Assembly: GCF_030655415.1 (NCBI RefSeq)
Contig: NZ_JAURVN010000015.1
Span: 186,001-250,000, forward strand
DNA from: Herminiimonas sp.
Lineage (GTDB): Bacteria; Pseudomonadota; Gammaproteobacteria; Burkholderiales; Burkholderiaceae
Length of the DNA stretch: 64,000 nt
Reading direction: 5' to 3'
The notes under the pieces: model-generated
What the model saw: the letters and a program-made list of their open reading frames with translations, nothing else
Databases searched by the model: none
Told to the model about the DNA's origin: nothing
In this document: positions 9,236 through 17,052 of the stretch, in pieces
How the letters are laid out: every line of letters begins with the position of its first letter
Position numbering within the stretch: position 1 is the first letter of the stretch
Made by a program: the position numbers and the translations under genes

Positions 9236-10324
9236 CTAGTGTATTGCGGAAACGTTCAGGCTGGTCAGCGTCATGTCGAGGTAATCGCCGTTAGTTTCGG
9301 TATAGCGTAAGCGTACCGGATACCAGTTTTGCTCGGGCGCCAGCCAGATATCCAGCTTTTGTTCGTGCGAACCAACGCGTGGCGCGCGCGCGATGTGCCA
9401 GGTGCGTGTGGTGACGCCGTCTATCGTAATGTCTTCCTGACCTATGATCAGAATTTGCCAGGTTTCTGCATTGCGAGTGCCGGCGACAAATAGATCGATG
9501 CTGCTGCCCGCAATAAATTTAGCGCTATCGCCGCGTCCTATGCCGGCCAGTTGCCAAACAATGCTGGCTCTATCCTGTTCGCCGCCGGTGCGCGGGTAGG
9601 ACAAGGTGGAAGACGAAAAGCTGATTGTGTTGCGCTCACGATGGAAGTGCGTATTGGTTTCGGCCTTGCGAAAACGTTTTTCGCTATAGAGCTCGGGCGC
9701 GATACCTATGTCTTCAATCACGCCGGTACTTTGAAAGCGCAGTGCAGTAATGAACAGTACGCCAAAGTCGCCGTTCACTGTGTACTTGCTGCCGTCGGTA
9801 TGCCAGCTGATGGTGCCACTGCCATACATGGGCGGGCTTTCTTTTGAAATTTTTTGTACGTCGTATTTCAAGTCGGCTGAAGGTGGTAAATCAATTTGGT
9901 AGCCGACGGCTTTTGTATCTGATGCTGGCTCTGGTTGCGCTTCATATTCTTGTGCCGCGAGTTGGTCTGCGAGCGAGATCTCGGCTTGCGCAGGCACGAT
10001 CTCCTTAGCGGCTGTGGATTCGGAATTCGCGGGCTGCATTACAGCTGATTTCGCGACGCGCGGTGTTGTCTTGCGTGCTGCAAGCTTAGGCCTGGCAGCT
10101 TGTGTTGCAGCCTTGATCACCGGCTTTGCTGGCGGTGCTTCCAAGGTTGCTGCAATCACCATTGTGTTTTCAGGTGCTGATGGTTTGGGAAAAACAAGCG
10201 CACCACTGAACCAGCTAATGGTGATCAAATGCAAGACGACTGCCGCGACCAATACTGACAAACGGCGCAAGCGTGTCGATGCGCGTTTGTTTTGTGCTGA
10301 GGCTAAGGGGTGGTCCATCGTCAT
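9236..10324 (-). CDS. DUF3108 domain protein with TonB-like membrane anchor
   Basis: 362 residues. The N-terminus is basic and followed by one transmembrane helix (about residues 22-45). A long Ala/Pro/Lys-rich linker (about 50-140) recalls the periplasm-spanning part of TonB or TolA. A C-terminal DUF3108 domain starts at LPPSADLKYDV, with GGEQDRASIVWQLAGIGRG and KLDIWLAPEQNWYPVRLRY. It shares these landmarks with the next gene downstream (37 bp away), which has a cleavable signal instead of an anchor. An alternative start lies two codons later at 10318. The architecture suggests an inner-membrane-anchored protein reaching across the periplasm; the function is unknown. Confidence 0.75.
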   Translation of the reverse strand: MTMDHPLASAQNKRASTRLRRLSVLVAAVVLHLITISWFSGALVFPKPSAPENTMVIAATLEAPPAKPVIKAATQAARPKLAARKTTPRVAKSAVMQPANSESTAAKEIVPAQAEISLADQLAAQEYEAQPEPASDTKAVGYQIDLPPSADLKYDVQKISKESPPMYGSGTISWHTDGSKYTVNGDFGVLFITALRFQSTGVIEDIGIAPELYSEKRFRKAETNTHFHRERNTISFSSSTLSYPRTGGEQDRASIVWQLAGIGRGDSAKFIAGSSIDLFVAGTRNAETWQILIIGQEDITIDGVTTRTWHIARAPRVGSHEQKLDIWLAPEQNWYPVRLRYTETNGDYLDMTLTSLNVSAIH

Positions 10325-10417
10325 GTCAGCAGTGTAAACGCAAGACCATCAATTCGGTGCACAAGCGAGGACAAGGGGCGCCGCGTAAAATGCGTTCTTT
10401 GAAAGTGTTCCTTGATT

Positions 10418-11686
10418 ATGCAAAGTAAAAGAATTCTGGCCGCAGCCCTGATGTGCTTCGCCGTCACTGCGGCGCGTGCTGCAGAACCTGTCCGTATCGG
10501 CATGATAGAAGGTATGTCCGGCCCATTTGCCAATGCAGGTGAGGCGGTTGCGCGTAATTTGCAGTTTGCGATAGCCGCCGTCAATGCGCGCGGCGGCGTC
10601 AAATTGCCGGATGGTCGGCACCCACTCGCGCTGGAGATTTTCGACAACAAGCAAGGTGTTGAAGAATCGCTGATCGAATTCAAACGGTTGACCGATAAAC
10701 ACATCGCCTTCGTCGCGCAAGGCAATAGCTCTGCGATTGCCAGCGCATTGGTCGAAGCGGTCGATAAACACAATCAGCGCACACCCGATAATCGTGTGCT
10801 GTTTCTCAACTATTCCGCAGTCGATCCGGCTTTGACGAATGATAAATGCAGCTACTGGCATTTTCGCTTCGATGCCAATGCCGACATGCGGATGCATGCG
10901 TTGACTGAGGTGATTAAAGGCGACCTGCGCGCCAAACGTATTTATCTGATTGGTCAGGATTACAGCTTTGGCCGCATGGTTGCGCAAACCGCGCGCAGTC
11001 AATTGGCCGTCAAGCGCCCGGATAGTGCAATCGTCGGTGATGAGTTACATCCAATAGGCAAGATCAAGGATTTCGCACCTTACATAGCCAAGATCAAAGC
11101 TAGTGGCGCGGATGCCGTAATCACCGGCAACTGGGGCAACGACCTGACCTTGTTGGTAAAAGCCGCGAAAGAATTTGGCTTGAACGCCAAGTTCTATACT
11201 TTTTACGGCAACAGTTTGGGCGCGCCAGCCGCGATCGGCGATGCCGGCGTGGATAAAGTACGGGCAGTCGCAGAGTGGCATCCGAATGCGGGTGCTGGCG
11301 TCGCACAATCACCTAGCGATCGCTTTTATCAAGGCTTTTTGCAGCGCTACACGCAGCCCAAGGACGATTACGTATTATTGCGCATGCATGTGATGATAGA
11401 GATGCTGGCTGCCGCGATTGAAAAAGCCGGTACGACAGAAGCGAATGCAGTGGCGAAAGCGCTGGAAGGCGCACGTTATCACAACGCATTTCATGATGCG
11501 ACCATGCGTGCTGCCGATCATCAATTGATACAGCCTTTGTACGTATCGGTGATGCGAAAAAAATCGGCGGATGGTGCGCGCTTCGATAACGAAGGCAGCG
11601 GTTACGGCTTCAAGACAGAGCTGTATCTACCGGCCGCCAGTACGGCGTTACCGACTAGTTGTCGCATGCAAAGGCCAGCGCGCTAG
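10418..11686 (+). CDS. Orphan periplasmic substrate-binding protein (Peripla_BP_6), ABC-type
   Basis: 422-residue precursor with a signal peptide MQSKRILAAALMCFAVTAARA and a mature domain opening AEPVRIGMIEGMSGPFANAGE, typical of LivJ-like type-1 binding proteins. It also has NARGGVKLPDG, the NYSAVDPALTNDKCSYWHFR segment and YLIGQDYSFGRMV. Two cysteines (one in DKCSYW, one near the C-terminus) are present. The ATG at 10418 is used; a TTG two codons earlier is less likely. No transporter partner is adjacent. It differs enough from the binding protein at 4138-5271 to have a different ligand. Alkanoate-, urea- or aromatic-acid-type ligands are possible but cannot be decided from sequence. Confidence 0.82.
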   Translation: MQSKRILAAALMCFAVTAARAAEPVRIGMIEGMSGPFANAGEAVARNLQFAIAAVNARGGVKLPDGRHPLALEIFDNKQGVEESLIEFKRLTDKHIAFVAQGNSSAIASALVEAVDKHNQRTPDNRVLFLNYSAVDPALTNDKCSYWHFRFDANADMRMHALTEVIKGDLRAKRIYLIGQDYSFGRMVAQTARSQLAVKRPDSAIVGDELHPIGKIKDFAPYIAKIKASGADAVITGNWGNDLTLLVKAAKEFGLNAKFYTFYGNSLGAPAAIGDAGVDKVRAVAEWHPNAGAGVAQSPSDRFYQGFLQRYTQPKDDYVLLRMHVMIEMLAAAIEKAGTTEANAVAKALEGARYHNAFHDATMRAADHQLIQPLYVSVMRKKSADGARFDNEGSGYGFKTELYLPAASTALPTSCRMQRPAR

Positions 11687-11755
11687 TATGGATCTTTCTC
11701 TGCTAAGCTGAATTCGCAGCACAGGTTTTTCATCGTGTCTTTACGGAGGTGTCGC

Positions 11756-12442
11756 ATGAGTCAATCCAACAATCCCAATATGCCTAACCTTCCAGGGTTC
11801 GATGCGATGGCCGATACCTTCGAGTTCGTTAAAAACATGTGGGGCGGCATGCAAACCCCTACAGGAATTCCAGGCATGGCCATGCCTACTTTATCGCTGG
11901 AAGAAATCAATAAACAGATAGCGGATTTGAAAGCGGTCGAGTCGTGGCTCAACGTCAACATGACTATGCTGCGCGGGACGATACAAGCGCTGGAAGTACA
12001 AAGTGCGACGATCGCTACGCTGAATGCAATGGGCGCGGCATTTGGTGCTGAGATGAAGCCGAATGTTTCACCAGGCAGCACATCCAATACTGCTCAGAAC
12101 GCCGCGGGCAGTGCTCAGCCTGACTATGCACATACGCAAAAATCTACGCCTGCCGCTGACGCCAATCCCATGCACGCGAATGCCGCTGCAGATGCAACGA
12201 CAGCATGGTGGTCTGCGTTACAGACGCAGTTTAATCAAGCGGTGAGTAGTGTGATGGCTGACGAAGCGTCTGCGAAACAGAAGGGTGCTTCAACCAAGCC
12301 AGTTCCTAAAGCCGCCACCACTGCGGCTCAAAAATCCGCAGCAAAGTCAGGAGCTGGTGCCGCTCAGAAAAAAACCAAAGTCGCGACCAAAACTGCAGCA
12401 AAAACAGCAGTTAAAAAACGCAAGCCTTCTGGCAAATCCTGA
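11756..12442 (+). CDS. phaM: PhaM-like polyhydroxyalkanoate granule/DNA-binding protein
   Basis: 228 residues. The N-terminal part (LPGFDAMADTFEFVKNMWGGM..., then LSLEEINKQIADLKAVESWLNVNMTMLRGTIQALEVQSATI) matches the PhaM type of granule-associated protein, which activates PHB synthase. The C-terminal 60 residues are Lys/Ala/Pro-rich (KPVPKAATTAAQKSAAKSG...KKRKPSGKS), like histone H1, as expected for PhaM binding to the nucleoid so that granules segregate with DNA. A very good GGAGGT Shine-Dalgarno at 11745-11750 selects the ATG at 11756 over an in-frame start at 11735. No phaC/phaB genes are nearby. It is convergent with the MFS gene. Confidence 0.75.
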   Translation: MSQSNNPNMPNLPGFDAMADTFEFVKNMWGGMQTPTGIPGMAMPTLSLEEINKQIADLKAVESWLNVNMTMLRGTIQALEVQSATIATLNAMGAAFGAEMKPNVSPGSTSNTAQNAAGSAQPDYAHTQKSTPAADANPMHANAAADATTAWWSALQTQFNQAVSSVMADEASAKQKGASTKPVPKAATTAAQKSAAKSGAGAAQKKTKVATKTAAKTAVKKRKPSGKS

Positions 12443-12454
12443 AGCTGCTTTCAA

Positions 12455-13702
12455 CTAAGGTTTGTCGGCGACCTTGATAGCTGTTCCGGCTACACGTAGA
12501 TGTTGCGCAATCCATATCGTGAGTACACCGCACGCGACGGCAATATAGCCGACCGTATCGTAATGGTCGATTTGTCCGCTGGGTGTACGCGTGATGATCA
12601 AGCCTGCCACCAGCGTCGCCAGTCCTGACGACAACATCTGTACCGACGACACCAGACTCATGAATGTGCCGCGCACTTGAGCTGCCGGCACGGCGCTCAC
12701 CATCGCCATGCCCGGCACCATGCGGCCAGGCACGAGGATGAAGAACAGCGTTGAGTTAATCAGTACCAGCCACCATGCGACCGGGAATAAATGCGTGGTG
12801 ATCAGCAAGGGAATAAACGATGCCAACGCCACCCAGCGGAACATTTTCAGCTTGCCGTGCTTGTCCGACATTCTGCCTATCAATTGCGAAGTGAAGAAGG
12901 TCGCAGCACCGCCGCATAGATAAATCACGGTGATGAACGATTCCGTCATGCCGACATTGCTGGTCAAATAAATCGGGATATACGGGATCACCGTAAAGCC
13001 CGCCATCATGATCAATGCGATGAACGCGAACGCAGTTAAATGGCTAGGTTCTTTGGCCACGGCAAACAACTGCTGGAAAACATTTCCAACTCGTTTGTTT
13101 TGTAAATGTGCAGTCAGATGTGGCAATAATTTATAGCCGATCAGCCAGAAAGTCGACGCCAGCAAGACGATGAAAAAGAACGGCGCGCGCCAACCGAGGT
13201 CAGTGAAGGTTGATGCTAATAACAAGCCGAGCGGCACGCCTGCGACTGTCGACATTGAGAAGGCCGTCATCACCGTGCCCATTGCTTTGCCGCGACGCTC
13301 AAATGGAATCACGTCAGCCACCATCGTTTGTACCAACGCACCTAAAATGCCGCCGAATGCACCAGCCAATGCGCGCGCAATCAGCAGCGCGGTGTAATTG
13401 GGGGCAAGGCCGCAGCACAAGGTCGCAATGATGAACAAGGCATACAGCGTCAGCATCAGCTTGCGTCTGTCAAAACGATCGATATAAGTAGCAGCCAGCA
13501 AGCTCGAAGCAGCAGCGGTCAACGTGTATGACGACAGCAACAAACCAAATTGATGGGTGTCAATCTGCAAGACTCGGATCAGCTGCGGGCCGAGCGGCAT
13601 CATGATCATGAAATCGAGAATGTGCGTGAACTGTATGCCGGCAATCGTGAACAAAAAGAACCGTTCATTTTTGACTAAGGGGTTTGGTGGTGCTGCTTGC
13701 AA
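12455..13702 (-). CDS. MFS transporter (drug/sugar efflux type)
   Basis: 415-residue integral membrane protein with about 12 hydrophobic segments in two halves. The MFS loop-2 motif after TM2 reads YIDRFDRRKLML, and the second half has RMSDKHGKLKMF in the equivalent loop. ARALAGAFGGILGALVQTMVADVIPFERRGKAMG is the TM4-5 region of DHA1-like efflux proteins. The start is a TTG at 13702 with no clear ribosome site; no ATG is available before the first helix, so the exact N-terminus is uncertain. The substrate cannot be inferred. No regulator gene is adjacent. Confidence 0.82.
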   Translation of the reverse strand: MQAAPPNPLVKNERFFLFTIAGIQFTHILDFMIMMPLGPQLIRVLQIDTHQFGLLLSSYTLTAAASSLLAATYIDRFDRRKLMLTLYALFIIATLCCGLAPNYTALLIARALAGAFGGILGALVQTMVADVIPFERRGKAMGTVMTAFSMSTVAGVPLGLLLASTFTDLGWRAPFFFIVLLASTFWLIGYKLLPHLTAHLQNKRVGNVFQQLFAVAKEPSHLTAFAFIALIMMAGFTVIPYIPIYLTSNVGMTESFITVIYLCGGAATFFTSQLIGRMSDKHGKLKMFRWVALASFIPLLITTHLFPVAWWLVLINSTLFFILVPGRMVPGMAMVSAVPAAQVRGTFMSLVSSVQMLSSGLATLVAGLIITRTPSGQIDHYDTVGYIAVACGVLTIWIAQHLRVAGTAIKVADKP

Positions 13703-14021
13703 AGAGGGTCTGCCGGTTAAGATTTTAAGGACGTATCGGGCTTGATCGATTGCTGAAAATTTATTGTTGAAAATTCAGTATCTGCATTCGATCAAACGGG
13801 ATTTTATGCGCACTAGTCTAGCCGGTTTGCAGCATGCTTGCTGGCCGATTAAGGTGACAATTAATCAGGAGAAATTTAATGGTGGCTATCGTATAGTGTC
13901 GCTTGTGCTGGAAGCGATTGCATCGGTCGGGCGAATATTCATGTAGGTACATCGAGGCAGAACATATGCAAAATATGATGAGTAGTTTGGTCAAAGCGGA
14001 CACAGGTACAGAGGTGCTCTC
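13703..14021. other. Intergenic region between divergent MFS and TauE genes
   Basis: This 319-bp stretch is AT-richer than its surroundings and must carry both promoters. A short frame from 13764 has no ribosome site or recognisable composition. I see no RNA gene or convincing promoter pair. Confidence 0.4.
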
Positions 14022-14816
14022 ATGATGTGGTTCGCCGCCTACGTACTCGCTGGTGCATTTGTCGGCGTGCTGGCCGGCCTGCTTGGCATTGGTGGTGGCA
14101 TGACCTTGGTGCCTGTCATGGCTGCACTGTTCGCCGCGCAGCATTTTGCGCCGGATCATATCGTGCACATGGCACTAGCCACCTGTATGGCTTCGATTGC
14201 ATTCACGTCCGGCTCCAGTGTGCGTGAGCATCTTAAATTTGATGGCGTTGATTTCAATATCGTGAAACGTATGACGCCGGGTTTGGTGCTCGGCAGTTTG
14301 CTGGCGACTTCTGTGTCAGCCTGGATTCCACAACGTCATTTGGCGCTGAGTTTTTCCGTGATTGTGTTCTTTGGTGCGACACAAATTCTGTTGAATAAAA
14401 AGCCGAAACCTTCTCGCACACTTCCTTCTGCATGGCCTTTGTTCTTCGTCGGTTTGGTGATCGGTATCATCGCCGGGCTGGTGTCTGCTGGCGGCGCATT
14501 CTTGACTATTCCATTCATGCTGTGGTGCGGTGTGCCTATGAAGAAAACCATAGGCACGGGCGCGATGATGGGCATTCCGCTGGCGGTGGTGGGGACTATA
14601 GGCTACATCATCTCTGGCTGGAACGTGCCGGATTTGCCATCTGATGCAGTGGGCTTTATTTCAACGATTGCGCTGGTCGGAATTGTCTGCGGCAGTGTGG
14701 TCACCGCCCCATTCGGCGCACGGTTGGCGCACCGCTTGCCGGTGCCAGTATTGAAACGCATTTTTGCCTGCCTGCTGTATGTGCTGGCCGCCAAAATGCT
14801 GTGGACTTATTGGTAG
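14022..14816 (+). CDS. TauE/SafE family sulfite/organosulfonate exporter-like membrane protein
   Basis: 264 residues with about eight hydrophobic segments. The duplicated family glycine motif is present: GVLAGLLGIGGGMTLVPVM near residue 20 and GIIAGLVSAGGAFLTIPFML near 155. The family moves sulfite, sulfoacetate or similar small anions across the inner membrane; the ligand here is unknown. An AGAGGTG ribosome site lies just before the ATG (ATGATG, the first being used). The gene is followed by hairpins shared with the convergent ProQ gene. Confidence 0.85.
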   Translation: MMWFAAYVLAGAFVGVLAGLLGIGGGMTLVPVMAALFAAQHFAPDHIVHMALATCMASIAFTSGSSVREHLKFDGVDFNIVKRMTPGLVLGSLLATSVSAWIPQRHLALSFSVIVFFGATQILLNKKPKPSRTLPSAWPLFFVGLVIGIIAGLVSAGGAFLTIPFMLWCGVPMKKTIGTGAMMGIPLAVVGTIGYIISGWNVPDLPSDAVGFISTIALVGIVCGSVVTAPFGARLAHRLPVPVLKRIFACLLYVLAAKMLWTYW

Positions 14817-14828
14817 GGATTAAATGAA

Positions 14829-14862
14829 ATTGGCCAGCGCGACGTGGGTCGAGCTGGCCAAT
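14829..14862. terminator. Hairpin between convergent TauE and ProQ genes
   Basis: A 10-bp perfect stem (14829-14838 with 14853-14862) whose 14-nt loop can extend the pairing. A short A-rich stretch follows. It probably ends the TauE transcript. Confidence 0.5.
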
Positions 14863-14872
14863 AAAATCAGTC

Positions 14873-14892
14873 TGTGATCAAGATCGATCACA
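14873..14892. terminator. Second hairpin before the ProQ stop
   Basis: A 7-bp inverted repeat, TGTGATC then GATCACA with 6 nt between. Read on the minus strand it comes just after the ProQ stop, so it may be a 3'-end hairpin. The arms look like a CRP half-site pair, but the spacing is wrong. Confidence 0.3.
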
Positions 14893-14900
14893 AACAATGA

Positions 14901-15362
14901 TCAGTTTTTACGAGAGAATTTCTCTGCCAGTTGGCTGAGTTTATCAGCGCGCAGACGATCTGCTTCTTCGGCTTGTTTTTTGGCTGCTTCCGCTTTGCGT
15001 TGGGTTTCTTCAGCTTGACGTTGCGCCTTGCGTTGATCCGCATTCTTCTTGAAGCGTTCCTTCAAGGTAGTGGTCGCATGGCTGCGGTGCACGTCTGTGA
15101 CTTCATCCGCTTGCGAACCATCAAGGTTAAAACGCACCGTGGCTTTTTCCATGCCCTTTAAATACCGCAGGGAATTGGTATGTATGCCCATTGCCGTACG
15201 CAAGGTTTTGCGGCTGACATCAGGGATTTGAGCAAACAATTGTTTGTCGATGCCGATGGCTAAAGGCTGAAATTCGCCGAAGACGGTGAATTTTTCCTGA
15301 AGCTCTTTAAGCAGAACACGGGCGGATTGAAACGGATTAGGCGTTGGTTCGGTAGTCGTCAT
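14901..15362 (-). CDS. ProQ/FinO-domain RNA chaperone
   Basis: 153 residues. The N-terminal FinO/ProQ domain (about 10-110) includes FQPLAIGIDKQLFAQ, SRKTLRTAMGIHTNSLRYLKG and RFNLDGSQ, the hallmarks of this RNA-binding fold. The C-terminal third is a highly charged helical tail rich in Lys, Glu, Ala and Gln, with coiled-coil character. Such proteins bind structured sRNAs and mRNA 3' ends. The start ATG at 15362 begins MTTTEP; the frame extends to a TTG at 15377 without support. Transcription converges with the TauE gene. Confidence 0.85.
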   Translation of the reverse strand: MTTTEPTPNPFQSARVLLKELQEKFTVFGEFQPLAIGIDKQLFAQIPDVSRKTLRTAMGIHTNSLRYLKGMEKATVRFNLDGSQADEVTDVHRSHATTTLKERFKKNADQRKAQRQAEETQRKAEAAKKQAEEADRLRADKLSQLAEKFSRKN

Positions 15363-15516
15363 GAAACAGTCGAGCAATGGTGAGCTTGGGTGCGCAGGAT
15401 ATCATGCTAGCGGCTGATTTCCTGCAGTTGTGTGTTTTTATCTGAGCGCAAGACGACGGAAGTTATCGCAACGTGTACAGTGTGCGCACGAATTATTCAG
15501 CAGACGACGAGATGCA

Positions 15517-15927
15517 ATGATGTACGACGATGACGAAAAAACTTACGACGAGCCGATAGAGCGTCCCTGGATTGTTTTAAAAACCACTTATGACGTGGAA
15601 GCATGGATAGATCATCAAAATCGCGCGATCCAGCAATTAATCAATAGCAATAAAGCAAGCGGCTGGGGTATTTGCTTCGGTTTGAGTGAGGGCGGAGAAA
15701 TTTTTTTGCATACGACGTCGGAAGGCGATGTGCTGCTAGACGTTACGCCTGAAGCCGAATGGGTCGCGCCATTGATCTCTGCCGCGACTGAAGTCGAGAT
15801 ACCTGCGGGGCAGATATGGGCCTTGCCCGGTGATAGATTGACGCAACTGGTGTTTGGCTTGAGCAGCCTGATTGCGACGACCCGCTTGGTGGGTGAACAT
15901 AACTTCAATATAAAGAAACGGTATTAG
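15517..15927 (+). CDS. Conserved-looking acidic protein of unknown function
   Basis: 136 residues with no signal peptide or membrane segment. The N-terminus is very acidic (MMYDDDEKTYDEP), followed by a mixed alpha/beta body with RPWIVLKTTYDVEAWIDHQNRAIQQ and WGICFGLSEGGEIFLH. The frame remains open to 15430, but the basic leader (SARRRKLSQR...) is unlike the rest. The double ATG at 15517/15520 is the sensible start, though with only a weak GAGA ribosome site. I do not recognise the family. It is divergent from the ProQ gene and is followed by a bidirectional terminator. Confidence 0.65.
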   Translation: MMYDDDEKTYDEPIERPWIVLKTTYDVEAWIDHQNRAIQQLINSNKASGWGICFGLSEGGEIFLHTTSEGDVLLDVTPEAEWVAPLISAATEVEIPAGQIWALPGDRLTQLVFGLSSLIATTRLVGEHNFNIKKRY

Positions 15928-15994
15928 ATTTTTGGATGGAAATTTTCTCGAAACTCAGAATTTCTCGATCTGATCACATAGTCGAATGCATATG

Positions 15995-16032
15995 AAAAAA
16001 GGGCGAACCAGTATTATTAGTTCGCCCTTTTT
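15995..16032. terminator. Bidirectional rho-independent terminator
   Basis: An 8-bp stem GGGCGAAC/GTTCGCCC (16001-16008 with 16020-16027) is flanked by an A-run and a T-run. It can serve both the acidic-protein gene (plus strand) and the terC gene (minus strand). Confidence 0.85.
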
Positions 16033-16082
16033 GTTAGCTTTAAGACGACCGCCGTTGGGCGCTCGCCTTAAGCCGAATTACA

Positions 16083-16796
16083 TTACGCTGCTGCCGCGTG
16101 ACTGTGACGTTTGCTCAAGTAAGTACCAACAATCACGACGCCAATTGCCAATACCAGACCTGGAATGCTCAGGTGGCTATGGCCGAACAAGGCGACTTCG
16201 TGGTGTGGAATGTTCGCTGCGATCCATGGTGTGACGATAGGATCGGAGAACAACATTTCACCAGCCAGATAACCCAGCAGTGCAGCGCCCAAGGTGATGA
16301 TGATAGGGAATTTTTCCATCAACTTCAGCACGATTGCGCTACCGAACACGATCAGCGGAACGCTGATTGCCAGGCCGATCACCAACAGAGTGACATTGCC
16401 ATTTGCAGCTGCAGCAACGCCGAGCACGTTATCGAGACTCATGACCAGATCGGCAACCAGAATGGTTTTGATTGCGCCCCACAGGTTGGAGTGGCCTTCG
16501 ATATTTTCTTCGCCGTCACCTTCGGCCAACAATTGCACGCCGATGTAGAACAACAGAACTGCACCGATCAATTTCAGGTACGGCAGAGTCAGCAATTGCA
16601 ATGCGAAGATGGTCAAAACGATACGCAGGATAATCGCTGCTGCGCTACCCCAGATGACGGCCATTTTCTTTTGTTTCGGTGGCAGCGATTTCGCGGCCAG
16701 CGCGATCACAACGGCGTTATCGCCAGACAGCACGATGTTGATCAGGATGATGTTGCCGAGTGCGGCCCAGAATGCCGCGGTTCCTATAAATTCCAT
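16083..16796 (-). CDS. TerC family integral membrane protein
   Basis: 237 residues with about seven hydrophobic helices. The conserved acidic intramembrane motifs are NIVLSGDNAVVIALA (about residues 20-34) and DLVMSLDNVLGVAAA (about 116-130); the aspartates and asparagines probably bind metal. In the YjbE/YkoY/Alx branch these proteins export Mn2+ or deliver metal to exoenzymes. The short His-containing C-terminus (SKRHSHAAAA) fits metal handling. A TGAGGA ribosome site precedes the ATG. I looked for a yybP-ykoY manganese riboswitch in the 256-bp upstream region and did not recognise one. Confidence 0.88.
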   Translation of the reverse strand: MEFIGTAAFWAALGNIILINIVLSGDNAVVIALAAKSLPPKQKKMAVIWGSAAAIILRIVLTIFALQLLTLPYLKLIGAVLLFYIGVQLLAEGDGEENIEGHSNLWGAIKTILVADLVMSLDNVLGVAAAANGNVTLLVIGLAISVPLIVFGSAIVLKLMEKFPIIITLGAALLGYLAGEMLFSDPIVTPWIAANIPHHEVALFGHSHLSIPGLVLAIGVVIVGTYLSKRHSHAAAA

Positions 16797-17052
16797 GTCT
16801 TCCTCAAGGTTTATTAAGTAAAAGTGGCGGTCGACGTACGACCATGTAGTTGTCGATTGTCAGGAAAATCCGAAAAATCTTTTTTTGCCACTACGTATTC
16901 GCGTGCGCGACATTTCGTTTTAAGCGGAATGCCTGCGGTTCAGGGTAAAACTACACAAAAACCGTGGGAGAAGTTGAATTGCCTAGGCAAGACTGCTTCA
17001 GTGCACAGGCGCAGATTAGCGCCGAGGAACTTAATTAGCCGTGAGAAAAGTG

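Noticed and set aside
14873..14892. CRP-like palindrome TGTGATC...GATCACA
   Set aside because: The half sites TGTGA and TCACA are 10 nt apart instead of 6, and the site lies between the ends of two convergent genes.
16797..17052. yybP-ykoY manganese riboswitch before terC
   Set aside because: None of the conserved GGGGAGUAGC-like core or paired elements could be recognised in the 256-bp leader.
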